Positions 50,839 to 63,120 of a DNA stretch of 64,000 nt are shown here, in pieces. The stretch spans positions 19,363,302 through 19,427,301 of the forward strand of contig CM023534.1 in assembly GCA_013350335.1 (NCBI GenBank), written 5' to 3'. The translations under genes and the position numbers were made by a program. Origin of the DNA: Chimonanthus salicifolius (taxonomy: Eukaryota > Streptophyta > Magnoliopsida > Laurales > Calycanthaceae). Each line of letters opens with the position of its first letter. Position 1 is the first letter of the stretch. The notes below the pieces were generated by a model. It was not told where the DNA came from, did no database searches, and was given only the letters and a program-made list of their open reading frames with translations.

Positions 50839-50874
50839 TATTGCAAGTTTGGAGATTACTTCGTCGACTACGAA

Positions 50875-50880
50875 AATAAA
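50875..50880 (+). promoter_or_regulatory. Candidate polyadenylation signal AATAAA of ALDH3
   Basis: A canonical AATAAA occurs 37 bases after the ALDH3 stop codon. Plant poly(A) signals are loose, so the true cleavage site may lie further on. There is room for only about 225 more bases before the palindromic element at 51106. Confidence 0.35.
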
Positions 50881-51105
50881 TTCAAACAACAACGACGCCG
50901 CGTTTCGCATTATCTGCTAATTTTTTTTTTCTCCCTAGTAAACTGTGTGAGGATGGCTGTCTGCTGTACTGATTGTGTTAAACAGGCCATGATTTGTACT
51001 CCGCCAGGTTCTATGTCATTTATGGTATGTTTGTGCTATTAATTATTGTGCTTTATAATGAGTCTCAATGATCTTCACTAGTTCACATTCTGGGATTTAT
51101 ATTAA

Positions 51106-53073
51106 GGGTCTCGTTTACACACCCGACTTTTCTGCCTCTACACATCCATTTTCAGGTGGAGGTGACTAATTACTATTTTGCCCCTGCGTTTCCATTCGTT
51201 CGAACGAATTCCCAGTTCATTTCGCCATTCGTTCGAATGAATCACCTTTCTAAACTGATTCATTTGAATGAATGAAGCGGGTGAACAATAATACGGGTTA
51301 CTGTTCACCCGTGTTACTGTTCACCCGCGAAGGGTGAATGAATCAGTAATTCATTCGAACGAATCGATTGTTTTTTAAATTTCAAAATTATTTTTTAAGT
51401 ATTGTGTATTTCTAAAATTTTTCAAATTAAATGTCCGGACTAATTACGATAATCTGATAAAAATAGTTTAACACTTCAAGGTGTTTTGACACTCCGAAAT
51501 ATTTAAAACACAGTATTTTACAAATAAAGGTATCCCTAGGGTGTGCCGAAAACATATTTAGGAGTGTCAAAAGACCTTGAAGTCTTAAAATATATTTATC
51601 AGGTCATCGTAATTAGTCCAGATATTCAATTTGAGAAATTTTGGAAATACACAGTGCTTAAAAAATAACGTTAAAGTTTTAAAGAAGATTTTATTATTTA
51701 ATACACTATGCACATTATTTTTTAAGCACCGTGTATTTACTAATTACGATGACCTGATAAATATACTTTAAGACTTCAATGTCTTTTGACACTCCTAAAT
51801 ATGTTTTCGGTACACCCTAGGGATACCCTTATTTGTAAAATACTGTGTTTTAAATATTTCGCAGTGTCAAAACACCTTGAAGTGTTAAAGTATTTTTATC
51901 AGATTATTGTAATTAGTCCAGATATTTAATTTGAAATTTTTTGGAAATATACAGTGTTTAAAAAATAACTTTGAAATTTAAAAAAAAAAAAAACTGATTC
52001 ATTCTAATGAACTGAATGAATCACCAATGAATTGATTCATTCGCATGAATCAGTGATTCATCCGAACGAATCACCAATGAATTGATTCATTCGAATGAAT
52101 CAATCGATTTTTTTTTTAAATTTCAAAGTTATTTTTTAAGCACTGTGTATTTCCAAAAATTTTCAAATTAAATATCCGAACTAATTACAATAATCTGATA
52201 AAAATACTTTTAGACTTTAAGGTGTTTTGACATTTCTAAATATTTAAAACACAGTGTTTTACAAATAAGGGTATCCCTAGGTTGTGCCGAAAATATATTT
52301 AGGAGTGTCAAAAGACCTTGAAGTCTTAAAGTATATTTATCAGGTCATCGTAATTAGTCTGGATATTTAATTTGAGAAATTTTGAAAATACATGGTGCTT
52401 AAAAAATAATGTGCATAGTGTATTAAATAATAAAATCTCCTTTAAAACTTCAAAATTATTTTTTAAGCACTGTGTATTTCCAAAATTTCTCAAATTGAAT
52501 ATCCGGACTAATTACGATAACCTGATAAAAATACTTTAAGACTTTAAGGTCTTTTGACACTCCTAAATGTGTTTTCGACACACCCTAGAGATACCTTTAT
52601 TTGTAAAATACTGTATAAATATTTAGGAGTGTCAAAAGACCTTAAAGTCTTAAAGTATTTTTATCAGATTATAGTAATTAGTGCGAATATTTAATTTGAG
52701 AAATTTTAAAAATATACAGTATTTAAAAAATAACTTTGAAATTTAAAAAAAAAAAAACTGATTCATTCGAACTGATTCATTCTAATGAACTGATTCATTC
52801 GAATGAATCAGACGGTGAACAGTAATCCGTGTTACTGTTCATCGGTGAACAGTAACATGGGTGAACAATAACCCACGTTACTGTTCACCCGTTTAATTCG
52901 TTCGAACCAATGGATTTATAAGGGAGATTCGTTCGAACTAATCAAACGAATGACGAAATGAACTAAAAATTCGTTCGAACGAATGGAAACGCAGGGGAAA
53001 AATGGTAATTAGCCACCTCTATCCGAAAATGGGTGTGTAGAGGCAGAAAATCCGAGTGTGTAAACGGGGACCC
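51106..53073. mobile_element. Nested-palindrome (foldback) element, copy 2
   Basis: 1968 bp with long terminal inverted repeats (GGGTCTCGTTTACACACCCG; right inverse GGGTCCCCGTTTACACACTCG) and exact 8-bp duplications TATATTAA at 51098-51105 and 53074-53081. Inside are four hairpin units (about 51395-51665, 51715-51980, 52125-52410, 52445-52735) of the same arm type as 8876-10116, and a centre made of GAATGAATC/GATTCATTC palindromes. No coding capacity. 8-bp duplications suggest hAT-type mobilisation (inference). It begins 268 bases after the ALDH3 stop. Confidence 0.88.
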
Positions 53074-53081
53074 TATATTAA

Positions 53082-54684
53082 TCATTTAATCTCAAGTGAA
53101 CTGTTGGTAATAATTTAGCCTCCACCAGATTAGATGTAGTACAACAGTAATCTATTTCAAGATGATGCATCTGGTAGATCATATTTTAAAAATAAATTTA
53201 TTATTTAATTAAAATTTAAATAATTACATTTTATTTAATATGATAAAAATATTTTAAAAAATATTTATTTAACTAGACGCATCCAATCTCATATGGATGA
53301 TGATTGTACGCCATTAACTATTATTTATCAATTAATTTCAAAGACATGTAATTCTCAATTATCATTTGTTACCATCTTATCCATTTGAAGTCGAATTCAA
53401 ATTTTATTTTTTTATTCAACTTTATCATAAATCACTCCTCTCCTTATGCTTGTATTTAATTTTATATTTTTTAGCAAAAGTAGTCTTTGATTTTTCTTAT
53501 TTATACGATTAAACCACTTTAAATAAAATTTTCTCATATTGTCATATATTTTAAAAGTCTATAATTATCATTTCAAATTAAATAATTTATTAATTAGTGT
53601 TTTTTGTTTAAAATTTTATTTCAATTCATCAATTAAATCTTAATTAATAATTTAATGTTATTTATAACATTTATGGTGTTGACATGGATTTATTTGATCA
53701 AGTTTGATCACAGTTGAACCTTCTTTAACTTAATCTTTTTATTTAGATGGGTCAATTTTTAAAATATTGGCATTGAGTTTGAATCTCCATCCCACACCAA
53801 AGGGTCACTCTATGTAATTTTATCTGATATATGAGTAGAAAAACTTACACACATTCTAAGATACTCTACACATAGAAACAACTGTCAGTTCAATTGATTG
53901 AAATCGATGGATCAGTCACTTTCATTCAACCTGTCGTCTTGTGGGCAGTAACACTGGAATTGCACCCTCAAGCCATCGGTTCTTAATCATCAACAGCTGC
54001 CCATGAGGAATTTCAAGTTTGGAGCATTTATTTTAATAGAAGTGATTAAAAAAATTAAGACTTGAGATTATCAGAGACAAAAGAGAGAAAGTACAATGAA
54101 AGCGTGCGAGAGAAGCAACAGATAACGACGAATGAAGCGGCGGCGGCGACGGCTGCAGTTCAATCAGTTGGGTGACCCGAAGTAAGTACAGTGCTAAATA
54201 ATCAGATTAAACTTTAAATCTAGGATTAGATGCGAAGTCAGCAATCACGAAATTGACTGTTGAGCTTTGGTTTGCCATGTTAAAGTAGAAATAAAGCGTC
54301 CATGGTTAAGAAAGTCTAAAGTAAAAGAAAAGAAAATGAGCAACACCTTTGAAACATTTTTTGTATGCACCCACCGAAATGAATGGTAATTAGCACTAAC
54401 AAATGGTCCTAATTTTTTATTCATGAAACTCAGATAGATTACTACAGTTAATTTGCAAATATATAATGGAGTCGACTCAACTGTACTGTCTAATTACCTT
54501 TTTCTCCCTGTTTAGACCATTGTTTTAACACTTCCCCACCAAAAAAATTCACCGGATGAACGGCAGTTATCCTCCTTCGCTTGGAGCCTTAGAATTCGCA
54601 ATTCTTCTCTCTCAACAATTTTTTCCTTGTCTCACTCATTTACTTTATAAATGAATATTTAATTTTAATCTATTTTTAGTTGAT
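53082..54684. other. Intergenic region with one candidate exon
   Basis: Mostly AT-rich. ATG at 54132 opens MKRRRRRLQFNQLGDP and reaches a good donor, CCGAA|GTAAGT, at 54182. It could be a first exon of a plus-strand gene whose remainder is displaced by the transposons downstream, but no further exon was found. Confidence 0.25.
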
Positions 54685-55010
54685 ATTATTAAACATATGA
54701 GTGGAACTCACTTTTAAAATCAATTTAAAAGGAGAGATTGCACATGTGCTTATAAATTTCAAGACCGAAAGGTCCACTAACAATGTGGTACTTTTGCTAA
54801 CACTCCTCTTCAGTGTCATGATTGGAGATACTAGGCTCTCTCCATCCACACAGGATTGGAGTTACGACCCATCTATGTTATACCTCCACTATGATACCAT
54901 GTTAAACAAATGAATACAACTCATCCTTGAAAATTGGCTTATAAAGAGAAAGTACCCATGCATTTATAAACTCCAAGATGCCAAAATCCACACGTGATGT
55001 AGGACATGCT
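54685..55010 (-). mobile_element. TRIM, interrupted at its right end
   Basis: Left LTR ends TTTTGCTAACA near 54801. The right LTR begins TGTTAAACAAATG near 54901, preceded on the minus strand by primer site TGGTATCATAG. The right LTR stops at ACATGCT (55010), where the next LTR starts, lacking the AACA end seen in its relatives. Confidence 0.6.
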
Positions 55011-55162
55011 TGTTAGAAACAAAAATTGTATTCAATAAGGCAGGGCCGTCTAGACACAAGTTGAGGCCTAAGGCGAAAAATCTAAAGAGGGCCTTCTTGA
55101 TATTTAATATATTATTATAAATAATATTTAATTAAAATTTTAATTATATATAATAAAAAAAA

Positions 55163-57664
55163 TTATCTAAAATCTACTTTTCTTGTTTTTTGAGATGCAA
55201 AATTACTAATTAAATTTTTGTATTCAAGTTTTGCTAAAATTTTATTTTCAATTGATAATATTGTTAATTCACTTAATCTTTCTTGTGACATTGTTGATTG
55301 TAGATAAGATTTTATCAATTTTAGTTTTGAAAAACTTCTTTCTGCAGAAGCAACTGTTACAGGTATTGTCAATAATATTCGGTATGCAATATCAGTATTT
55401 GCAAACAAATCTAGTCTTTTAATATAATTCAAAATTTCAATTGGAGTTATTTCTGTTTGTAAAATTTCTCTTAAGACTTTTAATTCTGAATACAAATCTA
55501 AACCATCTATATCAGAAACTTCATTATGTTTCAAAAGACATTCAAGATTAAGACAATATTTTTTCAAACTATCATCATTTAATGATTTTAATTTTTTAAA
55601 ATCAAATAAAACACCAAAAATATCTTCATATTTTTTAAATTGTTCAAACCTACTTTGAATTGAAGAAATCGCTTGATCTATTATATATCAAAAATAACTA
55701 ACTTTAAAAAATTCTTCGGCCGATTGCGTTGACTCATCATCGACATTTTCATCAAACTGTTTTTTTCTACGAATTTTACGTCTTTCATTAAATACAGTAT
55801 CTATGTCCATTTTAGTTGCAATCTCTTTCGCTTCAATCATAGCTGATGTAAATCCATTTTCTCTATACTTATTAAAAAAACTAATAAGACCTTCTAAGTG
55901 ATCTATAGCAACATCAATACACATATTTTTAGATTGTAAAGTTTTACTAACTAAGTTAACAGCAAATAATATATCATACCAAATAGTCATACCCAATAAA
56001 AATTCAAAATTTTCGATCTCATAAATAGCTAAACTTTCAGCTTCACTTCTTGTTTTAGGGTCTTCACTAGTTTCTGCTAATTGAAGTAGAGCATCTCTAA
56101 TTTCTAGAGCTTGATATTTTATCGCTTTAACACTTTCAATACGACTTTCCCAACGTGTTTGTGACAATGACTTTATAGTTAAAGTAGATACATTATCTTG
56201 TAAAATTTTCCACCGCTTTGTAGAAGAAGAAAATAATGTATATATACGTTGTACTACTCCAAAAAAAGATATAGCTTTAGGACACGAGTTTGCCATATCA
56301 CAAAGTACCAAGTTTAAATTATGAGAACCACATGGTGTGTAGAAAGCTCTAGGATTTATATCTAATAGTCTTTTTTGTACACCTTGTTGTTTTCCTTTCA
56401 TATTTGATCCATTATCATACCCTTGTCCTCTTACATCATTAATATCAAGTCCTAAATTTTTTATTGCATTTAAAAGTTCATTAAAAAGCCCTTTTCCCGA
56501 TGTATCGTCTACTTTTAAAAATTCTAAAAAAATTTCTTCAATTTTTATTGGATCTATAGAAACATTCACGCAACGCAATATTAGAGTCATTTGTTCTTGG
56601 TGACTTGCATCTGGAGTACAATCAAGTATAATTGAATAATATTTTGTTTCTTTAACTTTTTTAATAATTGTACTTTTAATTTCACATGCTAAAATATGTA
56701 TTAATTCATTTTGTATATTATGTCCAAGATAATGATTACGGATTTCACCATTTTTAATACGACGAAGATGTTCTTGCATTATTGGATCAAATTTTGCAAT
56801 CATTTCAATTAAACCTAGAAAATTTCCATTATTTTCTTCATATATCTTGCCCTTATTTCCACAAAATGGTATGTTATTTTTAGCAAGAGCTTCCACAACA
56901 GCAATAATTCTTACAAGTACTTTTTTCCAATGTTCTCTCTCTTTGTTAATCTGTTCTTGAATATTTTTATCGATTGTCTTATTTTTTAACAATCTTGATT
57001 CTAAATCAATCCAACTTTTCATATTCATAATATGTTCATTTGTTAGTTCGTGATGTTTAAGTTTAGAATTAAGATTTTTCCAATCTCTAGTTCCATTTAT
57101 AACTAACACACTTGTACTTGGTTTTGAATTAAACAACTTGCAACAAAAACAAAATACCAAATCCATCTCTTTTGAATATACTAGCCATTTTCTATTTTTC
57201 TTTTCTCCATTTGATAATACTCTAGTATAATAGTTAGTAGAGAAATGCCTAGAGTTGTTATCCCTAGGAAATTTTATATTTTTATCTCTAATTGGACCTC
57301 TTTCTACTAATAAATCTCTTATTTTTGTATCTATAGTTTCCCATCGTCCTGGATCATAATTAATTGTAAAAATAGAATCGGTTATTTCATTTTCTTTTCT
57401 TACTTCTTTTTCTTCTAAATTTGTTTGAGTATCATTATGAATTTGTTCATTGTCATTCTTTTCTACCGTTAGTTCATCATGTTCAAAATCTATTAAATGA
57501 ATTGGTTGTTCATTTGTTAAATCTTCATTCGAATTACTTGTTAAATTTTGTTTATTACCACTAATAAATTTATCAAGAGCCCCTCTTTGAGATTGAATTA
57601 GTTTTTCTATTCTTTTTCTTTTTTGAAGTTTTTGAAATCCAGATTCAAATTTTCTACTAGACAT
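55163..57664 (-). pseudogene. hAT transposase (ZMYM1/TTF-type, DUF4371), one in-frame stop
   Basis: Cuts and pastes the element. ATG at 57664; 658 residues to a TGA at 55688-55690, then the same frame continues for 174 more codons, about 832 residues overall. Order: basic N-terminus; TTF-type zinc finger (CFCCKLFN ... HHELTNEHI); DUF4371 and RNase H-like core with Asp in SIILDCTPD and in GQGYDNGSNMKG; TPCGSHNLNLVLCDMA; C-terminal hAT dimerisation domain ([31 protein letters not shown]). The stop falls between FFKVSYF and YIIDQAISS. No frameshift seen. The protein without the dimerisation domain is probably inactive. Confidence 0.92.
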
Positions 57665-60422
57665 ATTTATGATTAAAACACAATTATAAATAAGACGAAA
57701 ACCTTTAAGATTACAAATAACTAAAATGAACTAAAATTGAAAGGTTAAAGAACAATAGAACCTGGCACCGTGTAAGGTCCTTTATAGCTCTATTACTCTA
57801 CCAATTTACCAAAGGTCTCTAAATTAAACGTTACAGCTTTATCTGCATGAAAAAACAAAGGAAAAAAAATAAAAGGTTTAGATTCAATAAGAATAAGTGT
57901 TTAGATTCAATAATACATAAATGTAAGTGGAGAAAATCAAAGAAAAAAATATCTAGTCCATAGAAGACTTGATTATCCAAAGAAGTAATCAATCATTATG
58001 ACCCAAATAAAGAAGTAAAGAACCAATTTGAAAAATGATGTTAATACCATTTAAATACAGTCCTTGAATCATTTTCTTTTTCTATCCTATTATTTTTCTC
58101 TTTGTATAATCAGCCCTACACCCCTGCCCATCTCTCCTCTTTCTATTTCTCCTTCTTTGATTGATTGATTTAGTTAAGGCACTTTTTAATAGGTCACATA
58201 TTAACCGAACGACCTTTCCAATGAAGCGATCTCATTTGGTTGGCCTCATGTTTAAGTGTATGAAGTAATATTGTACACATAAGTATGCATGATCTATTAA
58301 ATGAGATGTGTGTGAGATAACCTTATAAATTTTTTCATCAAATTATTCTATTTGACCCATCAAATGGTGAATTCGATAGTTTCACAAAATCTAGAAAAAG
58401 AAAATTACATAAAGATATGATTAAAAATTAAGCAACAACTTAGATTTTTAATAGGTGAAATGCCTATGACTTGCTTAGAGTAGGCCCCATATTAAATGAT
58501 CACATTCTTCCACTTGAGTAGATGACTAGATACTCTTCATGAGTACTGCTATTTTTCAGGTTATGAAATTCTATTCTCCATTTTTAAGTGGGTGCTTGTG
58601 AATTGTGATTTCAGGGAGTCCTGTCTTAGAAGCTACCTCTGTTTTGTTCTTAGATGCAATCCCATGTAAAACTGAAAGTGATGTTCAACATAAGAAAAAA
58701 AAATTGATGAAATTAATTCAGATGCTTAGAGTCAACAAATGTGTCAGATTCAAATGACTGAGAAAAACAATTTAAGTCTTTCTAGAGTTGCTCTTTTTGT
58801 TTAAGATTTTCTTATGAAAAATACTGTCTTTTAGAATTTTGCCTGAAAAGATTTTTTAAAATTAAAGATTGAGAAGAAGAAACAAGATAAATCATCCATT
58901 ATGAGTATTAAGAAGAAGATATTATTAGCATTTAGCAATAGGAAGAATCTAGTCACCACTAACTTCTTCAATCAAAAGAAGAACATGTTTGGAAGCAATA
59001 GCTTGACTGCTTGAGCAGTATTATCTTAAGGGAAGATAAAAAAAAAGGTAGAGGTAAAACACTGTAATGGAGGAAAAACCATAATCGGAGACATCAAATA
59101 CTGTAGATGGCTGTGTTGAAAGCATTATTAAATATTTTCTCTAATTAGATTTCACTTGAGATTCAGCCTGTAATCCAATTTTTTTTTTTCACTTTTTATT
59201 TTATCTTTACTAATGAAATTCAAATTTGGTGAAACTGAGTAAAATGACTCTAGAATTGAACTTGGAAAAATATATATACAATTGAGTTGAATAAAAACTA
59301 AATTCAAATATAACAATCCAATGCCATACCCATTAGAGAAACCAAATCAACCAATCTAAATTATGTAATATTTGAATTATCAAAATGATGTCTCTATGTA
59401 ATAAATAATCTGCAAACTGCATTGTACAAAGGCCTAGAGAAAAGACAGAGATCATCCCATCCATCCATCCAATAGTCACTGACAATCTTCTGCAAAGGCC
59501 AAAGGGTGATAAAAATGGAGACTAAAGAAAAAGAGTGGAGTGAGAAGGAAGAAGTAGAGAGAATCGGAAAATGAGAGGAGGATTGTGGTCCCTCTTCCAT
59601 CTCTGACGTCCTTCTCTCTTCTTCTATTTATTCTGCTCACCTTCTTCTGTTCATTTTATTTCTTCTTCTTTTTCTCTTTGTTTGCCATTTTAGATCTAGT
59701 TTTGATGCCAAAGTATTTTTTTTTCAGATCTGAAAACCATCTCAAATCTTAGAAAAACTGAAATAAAGACCGAGCCACACCCATTTATCTTTTTAATCGG
59801 AGCCCTGATCCATTAAATCCCCCACTAATCTCGTCTATTAACCCCATGAAAAAAAAACCCCAAAATCCAAGTAAATGAAGTCCTCATGATGCAGATGAAA
59901 TCGAGAGAGAGAGAGCATACCTTGCCAGTTGCCACCGAGAGAAGTTGTATAAAAGAGTGACCGAAGCCACGGATCCAGTAATGATGGCGGTGTCAATGAC
60001 CTAGGCTCCAAGTAGAGGGGCAGCCGCCAGTCGGTCGACGTTCGTCCAGAGAGAGCACTGAGAGAGGAGAGCGAGAGACAGCCAGAGAGGAGAGTAAGAG
60101 AGTCAGAGAGCGAGACCGAGAGAGAGAAGTGTCGTGAGCTGAGAGCCTGAGAGTCGGGAGCCAGAGAAGAGAGAAAGAGAAGAGAGACAGAAGAGAGAAA
60201 GAGAAGAGAGAGCACTGAGATAGTATCCAGTTTTTTTTCCTTTTTTTTCTGCCGTTTCCTATTCTTTAGGTGTGTAGAGTCAGCGCAGCAGAGGGCCCTA
60301 ATTTTTTTTTTTCGAGGCCTATTATTAAGGGTTTCTAAATTTTTTCGAGGCCTACTGTTAAGGGATTTTAAGTGGAGGCCTAAGGCGACCGCCTTGGTCG
60401 CCTTAGGGTGTGGACGGCACTG
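57665..60422. other. hAT 5' non-coding half
   Basis: No gene. 60040-60230 is a GAGAGA-rich, purine-biased stretch of imperfect repeats (AGAGAGAGCACTGAGAG-like). Confidence 0.65.
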
Positions 60423-60577
60423 CAATAAGGAGTATGACACACATATATATAGCTTCTAACCGACCCTAAGGCTATTTTAGTCAAACACAAACTCTAATCC
60501 TAATCTAAACTAACTATTTTTCTTAATTAGAGATAAATCTAATCCTAACTAAGTAAGACTTCTAATTATATTCAACA

Positions 60578-60813
60578 TCCCCCCTTAAACTCAAGTGACT
60601 CACTTGATTTTACAATTATTGAACAAAATAAAAAACTAATAACTAATAATCCAAGTGTCGATTGGCATCATCTCGTGCCAACGAAGCCAAAATTGAACAA
60701 ATGTTCGACGTGAGCTGCAAGTTACAAAACCAATGACTCTCCTTCCTTCAACTTGTTGCCTAAACTATCTAAAGAAAATGCCTAAATCACTTGAAAAGTA
60801 TACAGACCATTGT
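60578..60813 (-). other. Remnant of Copia-type interior
   Basis: Purine tract (minus strand) then about 220 bases of decayed interior. No motif could be read. It is cut off by the LTR at 60814. Confidence 0.45.
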
Positions 60814-61617
60814 TGTAATACCCTGCCCCAAATTAGGCGTTTGTTAGCTTAAATTAATCTTGTTTAGCCGGTTAATCTCGAGGATTACGGTTAGGGCTTC
60901 GAGGGAAGCCCAGTTGTGGCCCAATCCGAGCTCGTGAGCTCAGTGATCCAGCTTGTTCTGCTGGAGGGGTATTTTGATAATTTACCGCTTTGTGTTATTA
61001 TTTTTATGAATTATTGTTGATATGTGTATAATATTGGTGGATAATATTCTCCTTAATAAATGATTTGCATTTCTGATTTTTAAAATGAAATTATTTTCAG
61101 AAAGTGATATTTAAAATTCGCCCGTCAAAAGCCCGAAAGGGAGTATTAATTATTTTAAAGGGTTTTGGGAAATGAAATAAATTTCGAAAATGATATTTTG
61201 TGTTAGACCATTTTAAGAATGGTCTAGTTATTTCATTTCACCTCAAAATGAGATTTCTAAATTGGTTATTTTAACATTTGTTTAATTAAGTAAATATTGC
61301 TAAATTATGGATTTTATTTAAATCTTTGGTTTTTATTAAGAGATAAATTCTAAATTTTTTTATGATGATCAAGGTTTTCAAAACCCAACCCATCTGCAAG
61401 GTTGGATCAGGTTTTTGAGTTTTTAAAATCATGCTTCTAGTGTAAAATCGGTTTTTTTTTTTTTATTAAAACTGGGGACTTATCTGCAATTTGGAAACTG
61501 TTGGGGGACTGATCTGCAACCAAGCAGAAAACCTGACGGTTTACTGTTGCAAGCGTTAGCAGACGCTGCATGCGGCTGCATGCAGTGGCTGCTCGGTCCG
61601 ATTTTTCGGCAATTTCC

Positions 61618-61624
61618 TTATAAA
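61618..61624 (+). promoter_or_regulatory. TATA box of the Gypsy-type LTR
   Basis: TTATAAA in CCTTATAAATTC, followed about 50 bases later by a pyrimidine-rich CTCTCCTCCCTCTC segment. Confidence 0.45.
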
Positions 61625-61743
61625 TTCAGTCTCGGTTTAGCTGGTTTAAACTCCCAGTAAACTCTCCTCCCTCTCTGCTCTCTTGAAATCAGACCAAACC
61701 CGGACAGGCCGACCCTTTCAAACCTCTGTTCTTTCTCAGTTTC

Positions 61744-62367
61744 TGTAACGACCCGACCCGACAACAGGGCTTACGGCTTAAACTCAATAAGATATTGTCC
61801 GCTTTGGGCCTCGCACACAGCTCAAACCCGCACGGTTTTGCATTTGGGCCCAGGCCCACGTGGCCTGGCCCAAAAGGCCTCTTACATGAGTTCCATGGGG
61901 TGGCCACACTTAAAACCCCAAATTTTTCCATCCCCCAAATCGATGTGGGACTTTTTTAATTTTTCCCACATTGGTTTTGGGGGGGTGGGTATCACAATCA
62001 CCCTCCCTAAAGCCTCGAGCCGTCCCCGGCTCAACTCCAGTCTACTTGACAACTCCAGGGAAGAATGATAGGCCCACACAGTCCGAGTGTTGAACTCGGC
62101 TCTGATACCATATTTGTAACGACCCGACCCGACAACAGGGCTTAGGGCTTAAACTCAGTAAGATATTGTCCGCTTTGGGCCTCGCACACAGCTCAAACCC
62201 GCACGGTTTTGCATTTGGGCCCAGGCCCACGTGGCCTGGCCCAAAAGGCCTCTTACATGAGTTCCATGGGGTGGCCACACTTAAAACCCCAAATTTTTCC
62301 ATCCCCCAAACCGATGTGGGACTTTTTTAATTTTTCCCACATTGGTTTTGGGGGGGTGGGTATCATA
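61744..62367 (-). mobile_element. Complete young TRIM element
   Basis: LTRs 61744-61996 and 62115-62367, 253 bp each, 4 differences. GTTTC duplicated at 61739-61743 and 62368-62372. Interior of 118 bp with minus-strand primer site TGGTATCAGAGC (62099-62110) four bases from the right LTR and a purine tract (TAGGGAGGGTGAT) next to the left LTR. Non-coding; needs enzymes of another element. LTR similarity to the array at 41645-44460 (GATATTGTCCGCTTTGGGCC) shows one family. Confidence 0.93.
62099..62110 (-). other. TRIM primer-binding site (tRNA-iMet)
   Basis: TGGTATCAGAGC on the minus strand, exact 12-base match to the common plant initiator tRNA primer site. Confidence 0.88.
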
Positions 62368-62757
62368 GTTTCGGTAACCGTAGCTTGGAAGAAGCATTTG
62401 TTTTCAAAAATCCGGATTTCAAACCAGGAACCCAAAGAAAGGTATCCAATGCATTCCTTTTCAAATTTCAATCGGTTTTGAATCCAGAAAATCAAATTTT
62501 GGCCCTGTTTTCAGTGAGAAAAACCATTTCAAAATTTAAGGAAAACCATGTGTTACCCTGTACCCCTGAGGTTCTGCTATTTAAATCGGATGGCCCAGTG
62601 AGCTTCTGAGCTCCAAACCTCTCCCTATGGAAAGAGGACTCCCAGAGGATTCCATTAGACAGGTTGGATGTGAAAACCGAGTCCAGGAAGCCCTCCTTTT
62701 CCGGAGTCGTATTTCACTGTCCGACTGCCGTCACTGTCTGCTGGTGCAGACAGTGGG

Positions 62758-63120
62758 GAAGACAACTCTCGGAAGGACCGAGAGCCGATCTTCGGACGGT
62801 TCGAACCTTCGGACGGTTCGAGCAGTGACCCTCGGACGTTCCGAGCTTCACCCGAAGCCCAGTTACGCTCGAGGCAAGCTAGACCCTTTTCGGACGTACC
62901 GAGCCAAGCTCGGAAGACCGAACCCACTCGGAAGGTCCGAGACCCAGACTTCGGACGTTCCGAGGCTTACAGACCTACCGAGACTTGTTTTCGGATTTTA
63001 AACGGTTCGGATGGACTTCAGAAGGTCCGAGACTTTCGGACGATCCAAAGTCAGACCCATGTTCCGAGGTCAGTGACTTAAATATAGTGTGGTTCGGATG
63101 ATCCGAAGCCACTGTACCCG
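62758..63120. repeat. Cluster of CGGAnnnTCCG-type short palindromes
   Basis: About a dozen motifs of the form TTCGGACGNTCCGAA or CTCGGAAGGTCCGAG, spaced irregularly, e.g. CTCGGACGTTCCGAG, TTCGGACGTACCGAG, CTCGGAAGGTCCGAG, TTCGGACGTTCCGAG, TTCGGATGATCCGAAG. Far more GC-rich than its surroundings. Confidence 0.85.

Larger units (their letters stand above)
55041..60422 (-). mobile_element. hAT transposon, 5.4 kb, with TIRs and 8-bp target duplication
   Basis: Ends CAGGGCCGTCTAGACAC and, inverted, CAGTGCCGTCCACACC; both continue into a shared GAGGCCTAAGGCGA segment. Exact CAATAAGG at 55033-55040 and 60423-60430. Encodes one transposase on the minus strand (55163-57664); the remaining 2.7 kb is non-coding. 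The inner part of the right end has short internal copies of TTTTTTCGAGGCCTA. Confidence 0.93.
55011..60577 (-). repeat. Copia-type LTR split by the hAT transposon
   Basis: TGTTAGAAACAAAAATTGTA starts at 55011; after the hAT element the LTR resumes at 60431 and ends TATTCAACA at 60577. The minus-strand purine tract (TTTAAGGGGGGA) adjoins it at 60578, so this is a 3' LTR in minus orientation, about 177 bp without the insert. Confidence 0.7.

Noticed and set aside
53881..53990. Possible SINE (CAGTTCAATTGATTG)
   Set aside because: The B box and tail are not convincing.
59838..60440. 200-codon minus-strand frame rich in Ser and Leu
   Set aside because: Translation of the purine-rich repeat in the hAT non-coding half; low complexity and no motif.
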